This document shows positions 1 to 10,476 of a DNA stretch of 64,000 nt, piece by piece. Source of the DNA: an uncultured Williamsia sp. (GTDB taxonomy: Bacteria; Actinomycetota; Actinomycetes; Mycobacteriales; Mycobacteriaceae); NCBI RefSeq assembly GCF_947494875.1, contig NZ_CANLWM010000008.1, positions 124,001-188,000 on the forward strand, in the 5' to 3' direction. Positions within the stretch are counted from its first letter, which is position 1, and the number at the start of each line of letters is the position of its first letter. The position numbers and the translations under genes were made by a program. The notes under the pieces were generated by a model. That model did not search any database. It saw only the letters and a program-made list of their open reading frames with translations, and had not been told where the DNA came from.

Positions 1-65
1 ACATCGTCGAGGCGAGGAGCCACATGGCGTACGCGCGTCTGCGAATGCGTGTGCGCACGCGATGA
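1..65 (+). CDS. 3' end of an upstream gene (partial)
   Basis: The first 65 bases contain an open frame ending in TGA at 63-65. It encodes a basic C-terminal tail of about 20 residues ([20 protein letters not shown]). The stop overlaps the flippase start as ATGA, the same coupling used through the rest of the polysaccharide locus, so this is probably the last part of another polysaccharide gene such as a glycosyltransferase. The family cannot be identified from so short a tail. Confidence 0.55.
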   Translation, partial: IVEARSHMAYARLRMRVRTR

Positions 66-1402
66 CATCCTCAGGCGGAGTCGCACCGAGGCGTGGTGGC
101 CACGGCCTCGACGCCGCCGAACGACGTTCACTCGTCCTCGGGGTCGTCATACGCGCGGTCGGCACCCCAGCCGTCGGCTTGCTGGGTCTGCTGAACACCG
201 CGCTCGTCATCCACCACACCGACGCGCGGACCTTCGGCGTGGTCAGCACGGTCGCAGCGGTCGCGCTGTTGTTCCCCTTCGCCGACCTGGGCGTGGGGGC
301 GGCGGTCACCACCGCCAGCGCGCAGTGGACGGACGGGGCCATCACCCGGGCGCACTACCTCCGTGTGCTGCGGCGCGCCGGCTCGGTGCTGGCCTCCGTG
401 ACCGTCGGGATATGGACGCTGGCAACAGCCGCATGGGCTTTCGACGGATGGGGACTGCTCTTCGGGGACAGCATCAGCAGATCCGAGAGCACACCATTGT
501 CGATCGCGCTGGCAGTGTTCGGACTGGCCGTGCCGCTCAGCGCAGGCCTTCGACTCCTGACGGGATTGGGACGCAACCACATCGCCGTCGGTGTCTCACT
601 CAGCGCGGCGGCGTTCACGGTGATGGCAACAGCACTCCTCGTCGGCGTCGACGCGCATGGGTTGCTCTACGCCGTCCCCCCCGTCATCGGACTCGCCCTG
701 TCCGGGTTCGTCGCCCTCGTGGTCGCGGCGCACATCGTCCGACAGACCGGGACCGCTGCCGCCGATGGCGGTCGACCCGTCCTGCCCGAGCGATTGCTGG
801 CGGGTTCGGCGTCGATGTTCGTCATCTCCATCGGACTGCCCGTCGGCCTGCAGTGGGGTCGTCTCGTCGTCGCGCACTCCGGCGATGCCGCAGATCTCGC
901 ATCCTACGGTCTCGCCGCCCAGCTCTATGGAATGGGATGGATGGTGATCTCGACCGCCGGCACGGCGATGTGGCCGATATTCGTCCGGCGACGCGTGGAT
1001 CCGCGGCGAACACTGCGATTGTGGCGAGCAAGCCTGTTGTGGTTCAGCACAACCGGCGCGGCGATCGGTGTGGTGTTCACCCTCGCCGCCCCATGGGTTG
1101 CGACCATCGTCTCCGGTGGGGAGGTGACCATCCCGACGGGGTTGGCCACCGCATACGGGCTGCTGCTCCTCGTCCAGAGCGTCCACCTCCCCACAGGCTC
1201 ACTCCTGACGACACCGTCGGAGCTGCGTTGGCAGGCATGGTGTGTGGTCGCGATGGCGATTGTCAGCATGGGCTCGGCGGTGGTGTCGGTTCCGATGTTC
1301 GGGGCAACAGGTGCGGTCCTCGGATCGGTGGCAGGGGTGGTGATCGGGCAGCTGGTCCCCGACTTGACCTCGGCCAGGACGAAAGTTGCGGCAAGGAAAT
1401 AG
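62..1402 (+). CDS. Wzx-type polysaccharide flippase (first copy)
   Basis: A 446-residue integral membrane protein with about 12 hydrophobic segments. The first runs from about residue 25, around [16 protein letters not shown], and the last ends near residue 437. The pattern fits the MATE/PST superfamily of lipid-linked oligosaccharide flippases, which move undecaprenyl-linked repeat units across the membrane before polymerisation. The ATG at 62 overlaps the preceding stop as ATGA, supporting this start. It is one of two flippase-like genes in the locus; the other starts at 19876. The assignment rests on topology and context, because these proteins diverge strongly in sequence. Confidence 0.75.
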   Translation: MTSSGGVAPRRGGHGLDAAERRSLVLGVVIRAVGTPAVGLLGLLNTALVIHHTDARTFGVVSTVAAVALLFPFADLGVGAAVTTASAQWTDGAITRAHYLRVLRRAGSVLASVTVGIWTLATAAWAFDGWGLLFGDSISRSESTPLSIALAVFGLAVPLSAGLRLLTGLGRNHIAVGVSLSAAAFTVMATALLVGVDAHGLLYAVPPVIGLALSGFVALVVAAHIVRQTGTAAADGGRPVLPERLLAGSASMFVISIGLPVGLQWGRLVVAHSGDAADLASYGLAAQLYGMGWMVISTAGTAMWPIFVRRRVDPRRTLRLWRASLLWFSTTGAAIGVVFTLAAPWVATIVSGGEVTIPTGLATAYGLLLLVQSVHLPTGSLLTTPSELRWQAWCVVAMAIVSMGSAVVSVPMFGATGAVLGSVAGVVIGQLVPDLTSARTKVAARK

Positions 1403-1494
1403 ATTTGGCCCGTGGTCGTCCGGTTGGTGGACGGCGAAGGAACGCCAACTGCACATATGCTCCGGGCACACAATCGACACCTTGGAGCATGCGC

Positions 1495-3891
1495 ATGGGC
1501 AAGCACAGCCCCGCACGACCGGCATCACATCCCATCGAACTCACCACCGCCGCTACTGTCGCTGCGGTCGCAGCGCTCTTCGCGACTGCAGGGTTCGCGC
1601 TCGTGGCGGCTCCGGCCGCCGCAGCGCCATCGAAGCCGGTCGCCTATGACGAGGGAGTCAAATCGAGCGCGAACCTCGTCGCGTCTTTGCTCCCGCCGAA
1701 GGTTCTCCCTCCCAACGCGGCTCCGACCAGCGTTCCCCCAGCCATCCTCGCCGTGCGCGGATCGTCCTCTGCGACCGCGTCCCCGACGCTCACCGGCGTC
1801 GGCAAGCAGGGTGGTCCGTCCTCCACCACGAGCCCGTCGACGTCGATCGTGCCGAATCTCGCCACGACCTTGTTCAGCGCGTTCCCACCGTCCCCGGCGT
1901 GGACCACGGTGACGCCGTCGGGCACAACCACCGTGAGCACCAAGTTCGCACCACGCATCGCGACGGTGACCACCACCCCATCCGCCTATGCCCTGGTGCC
2001 GGCCACACCCAATGGCGGCGGACTCGGAAGCCTCATCGCGATCTTCATCGGCGACGGTGTGTCGGCGGCGCCGGACTGCACCGGCGCGGCCTGCAACGGA
2101 GGAAACGCCGGACTGCTCTTCGGAAAGGGTGGCAACGGCGCCAACGGCGGATCCGGCGGGCACGGCGGCTTGATCTACGGCCAGGGAGGCAACGGCGGCG
2201 ACGGTGTCAACGGAGGGGACGGAGGCGCCGGCGGTTTCGGCGGCCTGCTGTTCGGCAAGGGCGGCAACGGCGGTAACGGCTCGACCACCGGCGGAAACGG
2301 CGGAGCCGGAGGAGCCGGCGCGCTCCTGATCGGCAAGGGCGGCAACGGCGGCAACGGCGTGGCCGACGGAGGAAGCGGTGGCACAGGCGGTTTCGGAGGC
2401 CTCCTGCTCAGCAAGGGCGGCAACGGCGGCAACGGAGCCGCCGGTGCGACCGGTCAGCCCGGCGTGAACGACCCTGCCGGTGGCAGCGGCGGCAACGGCG
2501 GCGGAGGCGGAGGTGGCGGGATCCTCGGCATCGGCGGCGCGGGCGGCAACGGCGGGATCGGCGGCACCGGTGCCGCCGGCACGAACGGCGCCGACGGAAC
2601 CAGCCCGGGCAGTTCGGGCGTCGGGGGTACTGACGGAGGCAAAGGCGGGAACGGAGGAAACGCCGGAGGAGGGGGCGGCGTGCTCCTCGGGTCGGTCGGT
2701 GCCACCGGCTCCAACGGCAGCGGCGGCACCGGCGGCGCCGGAGGGAACGGCGGGAACGGCGTCGCGGGTGCGAACGGTGCTGTTCCCTCTGCCGACGGCC
2801 AGGACGGCGGCAAGGGCGGCGAGGGTGGCAACGGCGGGGCCGGTGGTTCCGCGGGCACGATCGGCAGCGGTGGAACTGCGGGCATGCAGGGCGCCGGAGG
2901 CAACGGGGGCATCGGCGCGCAGGGCGGCAACGGGGCAGCGGGCACCGCGGGCACGAACGGCGCCGATGGCGCCGACGGCGCCAACGGCACGAAGACGCCC
3001 GGTGCCACGTCGGTGAACGACCTCACCGTCGCTGGCAAGAACGGAGCTGCCGGTGGGATAGGAACGGTCGGCGGCAACGGCGGCAACGGTGGCAACGGGG
3101 GTGGCGGCGGAGCGGCTGGTACCGGCTCCACCAACGGCACTGCAGGCGCCAACGGCAACGGCGGCAACGGCGCCGCAGGTGGCGACGGCGGTAGCGGCGG
3201 CGACGGTGGGAACGGTGGCGACGCGACCTCGCAGAAGCTCGGCGGCACCACCTACACCGGTGCCGGCGGAAACGGCGGAAACGGCGGAAACGGGGCGAGC
3301 GGTGGTGCCGGCGGGGCCGGCGGCAGCGCCGGGACCGGGGGAGCCTCCGGAACGGGGACGGCCGGCAGCGCCGGGTCCAACGGCACGAACGGAACCGGCG
3401 GAAACGGTGGAAACGGTGGTGACAGCACGCTGTTCGTCGGCGGAAACGGAGGTAACGGCGGCAGCGTGACTGTCGAGCACGGTGATGCCACCGGCGGAAA
3501 CGGCGGAAACGGCGGAGACGGACGCTCCACCGTCGGCGAGGTCGGCAACACCAACCCGACGACAGGGCAGACCGGACTGGCCGGCGGCAACGGCGGTAAC
3601 GGTGGCAATGCCGCAACCAGCGACCCGTCGGGGACAGCCTCTGGTGGCACCGGCGGCACCGGCGGCAACACCAGCAACCCGCGCAACGTGTCCGGCAGCA
3701 GCACCGCCGGTAGTGGCGGGTCCGGAGGTTCCGCAGTCGGGGGTACCGCGGTCGGTGGCAGCGGCGGCAACGGGGGCAACGCGACGAAGTCAGGCGACGT
3801 CGGCACCGGCGGGGCGGGTGGGTCCGCACAGGGCACCTCCGGCTCGTCGACCCCGGGGGCGAACGGATCGGCGGGAACGTCCTCGCGCTGA
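1495..3891 (+). CDS. Secreted PGRS-like glycine-rich repeat protein
   Basis: A 798-residue protein. The ATG at 1495 lies 7 nt after GGAG (1484-1487); an ATG at 1489 is too close to it. Residues 1-45 look like a Sec signal peptide: basic start, hydrophobic core, cleavage near AAAA. Residues about 46-200 are Ala/Pro/Ser/Thr-rich. From about residue 200 to the end, hundreds of GGNGGNGG-type triplets alternate with short inserts such as [12 protein letters not shown]. This is the composition of mycobacterial PE_PGRS repeats, but no PE domain is present. Such repeats are predicted to form stacked polyglycine II helices. A surface or matrix role is inferred from its place between polysaccharide genes. 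Long antisense open frames here are composition artefacts. Confidence 0.8.
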   Translation: MGKHSPARPASHPIELTTAATVAAVAALFATAGFALVAAPAAAAPSKPVAYDEGVKSSANLVASLLPPKVLPPNAAPTSVPPAILAVRGSSSATASPTLTGVGKQGGPSSTTSPSTSIVPNLATTLFSAFPPSPAWTTVTPSGTTTVSTKFAPRIATVTTTPSAYALVPATPNGGGLGSLIAIFIGDGVSAAPDCTGAACNGGNAGLLFGKGGNGANGGSGGHGGLIYGQGGNGGDGVNGGDGGAGGFGGLLFGKGGNGGNGSTTGGNGGAGGAGALLIGKGGNGGNGVADGGSGGTGGFGGLLLSKGGNGGNGAAGATGQPGVNDPAGGSGGNGGGGGGGGILGIGGAGGNGGIGGTGAAGTNGADGTSPGSSGVGGTDGGKGGNGGNAGGGGGVLLGSVGATGSNGSGGTGGAGGNGGNGVAGANGAVPSADGQDGGKGGEGGNGGAGGSAGTIGSGGTAGMQGAGGNGGIGAQGGNGAAGTAGTNGADGADGANGTKTPGATSVNDLTVAGKNGAAGGIGTVGGNGGNGGNGGGGGAAGTGSTNGTAGANGNGGNGAAGGDGGSGGDGGNGGDATSQKLGGTTYTGAGGNGGNGGNGASGGAGGAGGSAGTGGASGTGTAGSAGSNGTNGTGGNGGNGGDSTLFVGGNGGNGGSVTVEHGDATGGNGGNGGDGRSTVGEVGNTNPTTGQTGLAGGNGGNGGNAATSDPSGTASGGTGGTGGNTSNPRNVSGSSTAGSGGSGGSAVGGTAVGGSGGNGGNATKSGDVGTGGAGGSAQGTSGSSTPGANGSAGTSSR
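2098..3870 (+). repeat. PGRS-like coding repeat tract
   Basis: About 1.8 kb of degenerate 9-12 nt units built on GGC GGC AAC GGC codons, encoding Gly-Gly-Asn triplets. Four early modules share a longer unit ([36 protein letters not shown] and a related copy) at roughly 2110-2450. Replication slippage and recombination could change its length between strains. Confidence 0.8.
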
Positions 3892-3917
3892 CGCCGGCCT
3901 GAGGGCAGCAGCTCGGT

Positions 3918-3957
3918 CACTTCTCCCCGCGGTCCCGACGGATCACGGGGAGAAGTG
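3918..3957. terminator. Strong hairpin after the PGRS-like gene
   Basis: A perfect 12-bp inverted repeat: CACTTCTCCCCG at 3918-3929 and CGGGGAGAAGTG at 3946-3957, with a 16-nt loop. It starts 27 nt after the PGRS-like stop and ends 48 nt before gmd. No T-run follows, which is common for actinobacterial terminators. It could partly insulate gmd from the repeat-gene transcript. Confidence 0.6.
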
Positions 3958-4005
3958 CGTCGCGGCATGTGTAATGGGTGCAGGAAAGCGACGGGAGCAG
4001 AACCC

Positions 4006-5037
4006 ATGAAGCGTGCACTCATCACCGGGATCACAGGACAGGACGGGTCCTACCTGGCCGAACTGCTGCTCACGAAGGGATACGAGGTCCACGGGCTGGT
4101 CCGCCGTTCGTCGTCGTTCAACACCAGCCGGATCGACCATCTCTATCAGGACCCGCACGAGGAAGACGCTCGACTCTTCCTGCACTTCGGAGACCTGTCC
4201 GACGGCGCGCGGCTGGTCACCTTGCTCGCCCGGATCGACCCCGACGAGGTCTACAACCTCGCCGCTCAGTCGCACGTTCGAGTGAGCTTCGACGAACCCG
4301 AGCACACCGGGGACACCACGGGGATCGGCTCCATCCGACTCCTCGAGGCCGTCCGCGTCGCGGGCGTCAAATGCCGGTTCTATCAGGCGTCGTCGTCGGA
4401 GATGTTCGGGGCGTCACCGCCCCCGCAGAACGAGGACACCCTGTTCTACCCTCGCTCGCCCTACGGCGCCGCCAAGGTGTACAGCTATTGGGTCACCCGG
4501 AACTATCGCGAGGCGTACGGACTGTTCGCGGTCAACGGGATCCTGTTCAACCACGAGTCACCCCGTCGCGGTGAGACTTTCGTGACTCGCAAGATCACCC
4601 GCGCGGTCGCCCGCATCAAGGCCGGCATCGAGCAACTCCTCTACATCGGCAACCTCGACGCCGTCCGCGACTGGGGGTACGCGCCCGAATACGTCGAGGG
4701 CATGTGGCGCATGTTGCAGGTAGACGAGCCCGAGGACCTTGTGCTCGCGACCGGGACACCCTGCACCGTCAAAGAGTTCCTGCAGACGTCCTTCGACCAT
4801 GCCGGCCTGGATTGGGAGAAGCACGTACGGTTCGACGAGCGTTACCTCCGACCGACGGAGGTCGACGCGTTGGTCGGTGACGCCACACGGGCGGGGTCCG
4901 TTCTCGGGTGGAGCGCAACGGTGACGGCATCGGACCTGGCGCGGATCATGGTCGATGCCGACGTCGCAGCATTGGAATGCGCCGGCACGCCATGGATCGA
5001 CAGACCGGCATTGCCCGGGTGGACCTCACCACGATGA
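4006..5037 (+). CDS. gmd: GDP-mannose 4,6-dehydratase
   Basis: Converts GDP-D-mannose to GDP-4-dehydro-6-deoxy-D-mannose, the first step to GDP-L-fucose and GDP-rhamnose. The 343-residue protein is an extended short-chain dehydrogenase. It shows the NADP-binding [13 protein letters not shown] at residues 7-19, a catalytic SSSEMFG segment near residues 129-135 and YGAAK near 153-157. The length matches the family. The ATG at 4006 follows GGGAGCAG and gives the standard [14 protein letters not shown] start. The stop overlaps the fcl start as ATGA, so the two enzymes are translationally coupled. Confidence 0.95.
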   Translation: MKRALITGITGQDGSYLAELLLTKGYEVHGLVRRSSSFNTSRIDHLYQDPHEEDARLFLHFGDLSDGARLVTLLARIDPDEVYNLAAQSHVRVSFDEPEHTGDTTGIGSIRLLEAVRVAGVKCRFYQASSSEMFGASPPPQNEDTLFYPRSPYGAAKVYSYWVTRNYREAYGLFAVNGILFNHESPRRGETFVTRKITRAVARIKAGIEQLLYIGNLDAVRDWGYAPEYVEGMWRMLQVDEPEDLVLATGTPCTVKEFLQTSFDHAGLDWEKHVRFDERYLRPTEVDALVGDATRAGSVLGWSATVTASDLARIMVDADVAALECAGTPWIDRPALPGWTSPR

Positions 5038-5987
5038 GCACGGCCACGCCACGCCCACTGAATCGCTCCGCCACCGTCTATCTCGCAGGCCACCGCGGTC
5101 TTGTGGGTTCGGCAATCGCGCGGACCCTCGCAGCCGAAGGCTTCACCACCGTCATCGGACGCACCCACGCCGAGCTCGACCTCACCGATCGACCTGCGGT
5201 GTTCGCCTTCTTTGCCGAGACACGTCCCCAGGCCGTCATCCTCGCCGCGGCGAAAGTTGGTGGCATCGCCGCGAACAACGCCCATCCCGTCGACTTCATC
5301 AGCCAGAACCTGCAGATCCAGGTGAACGTGCTCGATGCCGCGCTCGAGTACGGTATCGAGCGATTGCTCTTCCTCGGATCCACCTGCATCTATCCAAAAT
5401 TCGCCCCACAACCCATCCGCGAGGACGCGTTGCTGACCGGCCCTCTGGAGCCGACCAACGACGCCTACGCGATCGCCAAGATCGCAGGCATCCTGCACGT
5501 CCAGTCCGTCCGACGCCAGTACGGGTTGCCCTGGATCTCGGCCATGCCCACCAACCTCTATGGACCCGGCGACAACTTCTCGCCGGAAACGAGTCACGTT
5601 CTGCCGGCACTGATCCGACGCTATGAGACCGCCCGCCGAGAGGGCGCGTCCTCGGTGACCAACTGGGGATCAGGAACGCCGAGGCGAGAATTCCTGCACG
5701 TGGACGACATGGCAACCGCCTGCCTACACCTGTTGGACCACTTCGACGGGCCCCAGCAGGTCAACGTCGGGAGCGGCGTCGACCACACCATCGCCGAGAT
5801 CGCCGAGATGGTGGCCGAAGCAGTCGGCTACACCGGCGATGTCCATTGGGACACCACCAAGCCCGACGGCACGCCTCGAAAGTTGACCGACGTCAGCACA
5901 CTCTCGAACAGCGGATGGCGCCCGCGCATCTCGTTGCGTGACGGAGTGGCGAGCACCGTGGAGTGGTACCGGCATCACGTCGTTTAG
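5034..5987 (+). CDS. fcl: GDP-L-fucose synthase
   Basis: The bifunctional epimerase/reductase that turns the Gmd product into GDP-L-fucose with NADPH. The 317-residue protein shows [10 protein letters not shown] at about residues 15-24, the GSTCIYP active-site segment near 115-121, and YAIAK with the catalytic Tyr near residue 145. The ATG at 5034 overlaps the gmd stop by 4 nt. With gmd it implies that fucose, or a sugar made from it, occurs in the polysaccharide of this locus. Confidence 0.93.
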   Translation: MSTATPRPLNRSATVYLAGHRGLVGSAIARTLAAEGFTTVIGRTHAELDLTDRPAVFAFFAETRPQAVILAAAKVGGIAANNAHPVDFISQNLQIQVNVLDAALEYGIERLLFLGSTCIYPKFAPQPIREDALLTGPLEPTNDAYAIAKIAGILHVQSVRRQYGLPWISAMPTNLYGPGDNFSPETSHVLPALIRRYETARREGASSVTNWGSGTPRREFLHVDDMATACLHLLDHFDGPQQVNVGSGVDHTIAEIAEMVAEAVGYTGDVHWDTTKPDGTPRKLTDVSTLSNSGWRPRISLRDGVASTVEWYRHHVV

Positions 5988-6150
5988 ACGCGGTGAACCC
6001 GAAACACCTACAAATTCGGTGTAGAAGGAATGGAAGATTCCTGGCCGTACGATCGTCGACCGTGAAGATGCGCTTCGGATAGCCGTCACTTACTCTTCGT
6101 CGGGGTTGAACAACCAAGAACTCAGAGAAGGCGAGCGGAGCTTGTCATCA

Positions 6151-8253
6151 GTGTCATCTACTCGTATGACAAATTCGCCGACCCGCACGGGCAAGCGGCC
6201 CGATATACAGGGCTTGCGGGCAGTTGCCGTCGGCCTCGTGATCGCAGACCACGTCTTCCATCGCCCCCACGGCGGATACGTCGGCGTAGACATCTTCTTC
6301 GTGATATCCGGCTACTTGATCACGTCGCAGCTGCTCAAGCAACAGACCGATGGCGGCCGCATCAGCTTTCGGCGCTTCTATACCCATCGCGCCCGGCGGA
6401 TATTACCGATGTCGATCTTTGTTGCCGCGGTCACCGTCGCGCTCTCCTACGCAATATTCTTCCCGTCGCGCGCCAACCAATCAGCGATCGACGCGCTGTT
6501 CTCGATGGTCTTTGCCATCAACTGGAAATTCGCTACCGCCGGTGTCGACTACTTCTCGCCGATCGGTTATCAGTCACCCTTTCAACACTATTGGTCACTG
6601 GCGGTGGAAGAGCAGTTCTATCTTTTCTGGCCACTGGCCATCGTGCTCGTGGTTATGATTGATCGCCGCGCCGGACAGTCACGTCGTCGTCAGTGGCTGA
6701 CCCCCGGACTGATAACCGCTATCGCCGCAGCAAGCTTCCTTCTCGCCATCTACCAGACCGCGTCAAACAGCAACTTCGCCTACTTTGCAACGTCGTCGCG
6801 AGTGTTCGAGTTCGCAACGGGCGCGGTGCTCGCAACCGTTCCTTCGGCAACGCGCGAAAAGATCATCTCTCATCGCCTCGGATCTCCTCTCTGTTCGGCC
6901 CTTCTCGTGGGCGGACTGGCGTTGGTGGCGTTTTCTGCTGTCGAGACTGCTGCCGGCAGTTCTCGATTCCCAGGACCGCTCGCCGCGCTGCCGGTCATGG
7001 GGACGGCCGCTGTCATCGCGAGCGGCTTTGGCTCGCCCGCAGCATTTCTCACCCGGGTCCTCGACAACCGTGTCATGACATATGTCGGAAACATCTCGTA
7101 CTCGCTGTACCTCTGGCATTGGCCGATCGTCGTTTTCGTCACCGCTTCGTGTTCGCCGACGCTGCCTGTTCAAGCTGCGATGTTGGTGACAACTCTTGCT
7201 CTGTCGGCATGGTCTTTTCGGTTCGTCGAGGAGCCGTTCCGTAAGCTCGGCAAGAAGACGTACACCGACATCAAGGGGCCACCTTCGTCCCCGCGGCTGC
7301 TCGTTTCCGCCGTAGTCGCAGCTCTCGTTCTAAGCTCGTCGTTCTTGGTGTACACCGCGCACTCCCGGCCGGAGTCGGCGTCGGCGTCGGCACAGTCTGG
7401 GTTCGCCACCGCGGTGTCCGGGACAGCATTGAAGTCGCTGCAAGGCGAGATCACCTCAGCAGCCGATGCGACGCGCTGGCCCCCATTCGACTCGGCCGTC
7501 GACCGGATGATCCGAAATGGCGAGCAAGTTCCGAGCCGGTTCATCGAGTGCGGGGACGTCGTGGCGCTTCCTGTGGCCGACTGCACTTTCGGAACGGCTT
7601 CGGCGCCTCGAACCATCGTCCTCGTGGGTGACTCGATCGCCATGACATTCGCGCGCCCGCTTGAGCGTTTTGCAGATGCGAGCGACGGTCGGTGGAAGGT
7701 TCAGGTTCGCTCGATGTTCGGGTGTCCTTTCGTCGACATACAAACCCGTGACCCATCGTCCGCGATAGGTGCAGCGTGTCCCCATCGCATTGACGACAAC
7801 ATTGAGTTGATTCGTCGAGAAAAGCCGGATGCGGTGATGATCGTGAATTCCGACCAGTTCCCGCAGTATTCGCAGCAGGCGTGGGAGCGGGGGGTCCGCC
7901 GCCTAACCGACCGAATCGCACCAGACACCGGAAGGCTCTTACTCGCGTCGCCACCGCCTGCCGATGTTGCGATCGCGTCTTGTTACGCGCGGGTCAACAG
8001 CCCAAACACGTGCGCATCACGAGTCTCGACGAGGTGGGCCGAGCGCGCGGCGGCAGACCGCGGTCTCATGGAGACCTACCATGATGGGCAGTATTTGGAC
8101 ACTAGGCCGCTGTTCTGCACCGCACAGGGCATTTGTCCCGCCTTCGTGGGCAAAACTCCGACGAAGATCGATCTTGTACACATGAGTCCTGCCTACGCAA
8201 CTGAGATCAGTCCGGCTTTTGCAGAGATGCTGGCTGATGCCGGGCTGCGCTGA
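6151..8253 (+). CDS. Acyltransferase 3 / OafA-type with C-terminal SGNH domain
   Basis: About 700 residues. The N-terminal half is an acyltransferase-3 membrane domain: RPDIQGLRAVAV, GGYVGVDIFFVISGYLIT and a basic YTHRARRILPM loop within about ten membrane segments. The C-terminal half, outside the membrane, is SGNH-like, with VLVGDSIAM near residue 490 and a DLVHMS segment near the end supplying the Ser and Asp/His. Such proteins O-acetylate surface glycans. The start is uncertain: the GTG at 6151 lies 10 nt after GGAG, an ATG at 6166 lacks a ribosome site, and TTG at 6106 is also open. Codons are less GC-rich than in neighbouring genes, suggesting transfer. Confidence 0.88.
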   Translation: MSSTRMTNSPTRTGKRPDIQGLRAVAVGLVIADHVFHRPHGGYVGVDIFFVISGYLITSQLLKQQTDGGRISFRRFYTHRARRILPMSIFVAAVTVALSYAIFFPSRANQSAIDALFSMVFAINWKFATAGVDYFSPIGYQSPFQHYWSLAVEEQFYLFWPLAIVLVVMIDRRAGQSRRRQWLTPGLITAIAAASFLLAIYQTASNSNFAYFATSSRVFEFATGAVLATVPSATREKIISHRLGSPLCSALLVGGLALVAFSAVETAAGSSRFPGPLAALPVMGTAAVIASGFGSPAAFLTRVLDNRVMTYVGNISYSLYLWHWPIVVFVTASCSPTLPVQAAMLVTTLALSAWSFRFVEEPFRKLGKKTYTDIKGPPSSPRLLVSAVVAALVLSSSFLVYTAHSRPESASASAQSGFATAVSGTALKSLQGEITSAADATRWPPFDSAVDRMIRNGEQVPSRFIECGDVVALPVADCTFGTASAPRTIVLVGDSIAMTFARPLERFADASDGRWKVQVRSMFGCPFVDIQTRDPSSAIGAACPHRIDDNIELIRREKPDAVMIVNSDQFPQYSQQAWERGVRRLTDRIAPDTGRLLLASPPPADVAIASCYARVNSPNTCASRVSTRWAERAAADRGLMETYHDGQYLDTRPLFCTAQGICPAFVGKTPTKIDLVHMSPAYATEISPAFAEMLADAGLR

Positions 8254-8357
8254 GTCTAGGCATTACCCTTCCCGACTTGAACTGGTCCGACGGAACCACC
8301 CTCTCGAGCATCTGCCAGCTTGCCCGAATACAGACCAAATGTGCGCCGGAAACGGTT

Positions 8358-9074
8358 CTAATTGCTGGCATTCACGCGCTGCCACACGGTCGTGGTTGTT
8401 GGCGTCGAATAGCCGATCTTGAGCCCGATGAGCGAAGTTTTTACCCAGTTCGACAGCATCTCATGAGCAAGTTGATAGCGCGGACGGGTCGAATCATCAA
8501 GCAACAGCATCCCACCTGGCTTCACCTTGTTCACTGAGTGCTCAACGCAACTCACTCGTACCCTTCCATCAACGATCACGAGATCGAAGCCGTCGTTCGG
8601 GTAACGGCTGATCGATGCGGCGTAGTCATCGAAGTACCCGTCCTCAACGGGACTGTCAGCCGTCCCGGTCGTCGACTTCGACACCTCGAGGACCTCGACC
8701 TGCGACGGCAGCTTCGCCCGGAGCTCGGCCGCCCACTCGGGGTGATGCTCGACCACGGTCAGGTCCGCTCCGCGGTCAACCAGCCATAGCGAGGACCCGC
8801 CGCCCCCGTACTCGAACACCCGAGGATGCGCTGGGAGGTGAGCCTCGACGTGCTCCGCCACCGCGTATGGCCACCACGGTTGCCGCAGTTCCAGCGTCTC
8901 GACGCGGCGCTCCCTCAGCCAGCGCGGTAGGTAACGCAACTGCGAGGGATTGGCAGCAAGGAATCGACCAGTTGTCGCGAGGCTGCGGTATGACTCTGCG
9001 TTCGTCAACACTGCGTGATTATCTGCGACGTCGAACGGTCTCGCAGTTCGAGAGCATGAATGAACGCACCGCAA
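8358..9074 (-). CDS. Class I SAM-dependent methyltransferase-like protein
   Basis: Up to 238 residues. VFEYGGGGSSLWLV near residues 85-98 is a motif I SAM-binding loop, followed by VVEHHPEW (acidic residue for the SAM ribose), FDLVIVDGR and a late GGMLLLDDS strand. This is the order seen in small methyltransferases that modify sugars or lipids. It runs against its neighbours and shares their role only by context. The start is uncertain: ATG at 9074 or GTG at 9011, the latter leaving more room for a promoter facing the FkbM gene. Codon use is A/T-richer than the core locus, like the convergent acyltransferase. Confidence 0.72.
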   Translation of the reverse strand: MRCVHSCSRTARPFDVADNHAVLTNAESYRSLATTGRFLAANPSQLRYLPRWLRERRVETLELRQPWWPYAVAEHVEAHLPAHPRVFEYGGGGSSLWLVDRGADLTVVEHHPEWAAELRAKLPSQVEVLEVSKSTTGTADSPVEDGYFDDYAASISRYPNDGFDLVIVDGRVRVSCVEHSVNKVKPGGMLLLDDSTRPRYQLAHEMLSNWVKTSLIGLKIGYSTPTTTTVWQRVNASN

Positions 9075-9119
9075 CCCGTCCTTGCCCGTGAGCGCGATCA
9101 GTGCGTCCTAAGATGGCTC

Positions 9120-9851
9120 ATGCCGATCGTGTCCTCCGTGCGCCGAGCACTGCGCCGTCGAGGTCTCGACGTCGTCCGGTACCCGGGATATGGACCCCCG
9201 GTGATGTTGGTCAAGATGCTGCACGCTGCCGGGGTGGACGTCGTCATCGACGCCGGCGCGAACGGCGGCCGCTTCGGTGAGGAGATCCGCGAGGTCGGCT
9301 GGTCCGGACCCATCGTGTCCTTCGAGCCGCTGTCCGAACCGTTCACGCGCCTGCACGCCGCCGCCGACGGTGACGCGCTGTGGACGGCGCACCAGTTCGC
9401 CCTCGGCGACGAGTCGGCGACCGCCACCATGCAGATCGCCAGCAACGCGGGCGAGAGCAGCTCGCTGCTGTCCATGCGCGACGAGCATCGGCGCGCGGCG
9501 CCCGGCATCACGCTCGTGGGCGAGGAGTCTGTCGAGGTGCGTCGGCTCGACGACCTGGCGAAGGATGTCCTCCCGGCCGACAGTCAGTGCTTCCTCAAAG
9601 TCGACACGCAGGGGTTCGAGGGCCGCGTCGTCGCCGGAGCGGAGAGCCTCATCCGGGATCGGTGCCTCGGCGTTCAGCTCGAGCTGTCGTTGGTGCCGAT
9701 GTACAGCGAGGGGATGTCGCTGCAGGACGGTGACGACTTCGCCGCGAGATTCGGCTTCGAGACGGTCAGCATCTTCCCCGGATTCACCGACCTCACGACC
9801 GGCCGGATGATGCAGGTCGACGCCGTCTACATGCGACCTGGCGCGCTGTGA
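9120..9851 (+). CDS. FkbM-family methyltransferase
   Basis: A 243-residue protein with the FkbM domain. VVIDAGANGGRFGEE near residues 41-55 binds SAM, IVSFEPL near 64-70 places the acidic residue, and FLKVDTQGFEG near 157-167 is the family's hallmark late motif. FkbM enzymes O-methylate sugars and polyketides, so a methylated glycan residue is likely. The ATG at 9120 is preferred over the in-frame ATG at 9060, because the conserved fold begins soon after it and the longer form would run under the divergent methyltransferase. The stop overlaps the next start as GTGA. Confidence 0.85.
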   Translation: MPIVSSVRRALRRRGLDVVRYPGYGPPVMLVKMLHAAGVDVVIDAGANGGRFGEEIREVGWSGPIVSFEPLSEPFTRLHAAADGDALWTAHQFALGDESATATMQIASNAGESSSLLSMRDEHRRAAPGITLVGEESVEVRRLDDLAKDVLPADSQCFLKVDTQGFEGRVVAGAESLIRDRCLGVQLELSLVPMYSEGMSLQDGDDFAARFGFETVSIFPGFTDLTTGRMMQVDAVYMRPGAL

Positions 9852-10384
9852 CTGCCCCCGGGGCAGGTCGGCGACTTTCGGGATTCACCGGTCGCGGATA
9901 CGACAAGGGCCGATCGCCGGGGGTGCAGGTCGCGTGGTTCGCCTGCCTCAACCTCGTCTTCGTTAAATGGTGGTGCCCAGCGCGCATGCGGGTTGCACTC
10001 TTGCGTGCGTTCGGCGCCGAGATCGGGTCCGGGGTACTCATCCGTCATCGGGTCCGCGTCCACTGGCCGTGGAAGCTCGTCATCGGTGACGATTGCTGGA
10101 TCGGCGAGGGGGCGTGGTTGCTCAACCTCGAGCCCATCCGCATCGGACACGACACCGTCGTCTCCCAGGAAGCCCTGCTCTGCACGGGCAGTCATGACCG
10201 CCGGTCCCCGACCTTCGAGTTCGACAACGCGCCCATCGTCATCGGCGACGCGGTCTGGATCGCCGCCCGGGCCGTCGTCCTCCGTGGGGTGTCGATCGGT
10301 GACCGGTCGACTGTCGGCGCAGGCGCAGTGATCGCACGCTCCCTGCCGGCCGAGACCACCGTGCGAGGGAAATCGGACGCCTGA
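9848..10384 (+). CDS. WcaF-like hexapeptide O-acetyltransferase
   Basis: A 178-residue left-handed beta-helix acyltransferase. The middle and end carry isoleucine-patch hexapeptides (IGSGVLI, VIGDDCWIGEGAWL, IRIGHDTVVSQEALL, IVIGDAVWIAARAVVLRGVSIG). The catalytic-type His lies in TGSHDRRSPTFE, a segment typical of the WcaF/NodL/LacA branch. It probably transfers acetyl from acetyl-CoA to a sugar hydroxyl in the cytoplasm. The GTG at 9848 overlaps the FkbM stop by 4 nt. Confidence 0.85.
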   Translation: MTAPGAGRRLSGFTGRGYDKGRSPGVQVAWFACLNLVFVKWWCPARMRVALLRAFGAEIGSGVLIRHRVRVHWPWKLVIGDDCWIGEGAWLLNLEPIRIGHDTVVSQEALLCTGSHDRRSPTFEFDNAPIVIGDAVWIAARAVVLRGVSIGDRSTVGAGAVIARSLPAETTVRGKSDA

Positions 10385-10411
10385 CTCGTACAAAATTCGG
10401 CATCGTGAACC

Positions 10412-10417
10412 TATGAT
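10412..10417 (+). promoter_or_regulatory. Possible -10 element for the eleven-gene polysaccharide operon
   Basis: TATGAT lies in the only non-coding gap (10385-10476) before the long coupled gene chain. No convincing -35 box is seen 16-18 nt upstream, so this is a weak call based on the -10 match and position. Confidence 0.35.
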
Positions 10418-10476
10418 GTGAAACAACGCACGCAGGGTGTGTTTTCGGGGCGTTGAACAGAGTTCGAGGTGGCCCG

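Noticed and set aside
1525-3480. A 651-codon open frame antisense to the PGRS-like gene, and similar long frames on both strands there
   Set aside because: They arise from the GGC/GCC-rich repeat; the products are Ala/Val/Arg- or Pro-rich low-complexity strings with no ribosome site, while the sense frame has a signal peptide and a good start.
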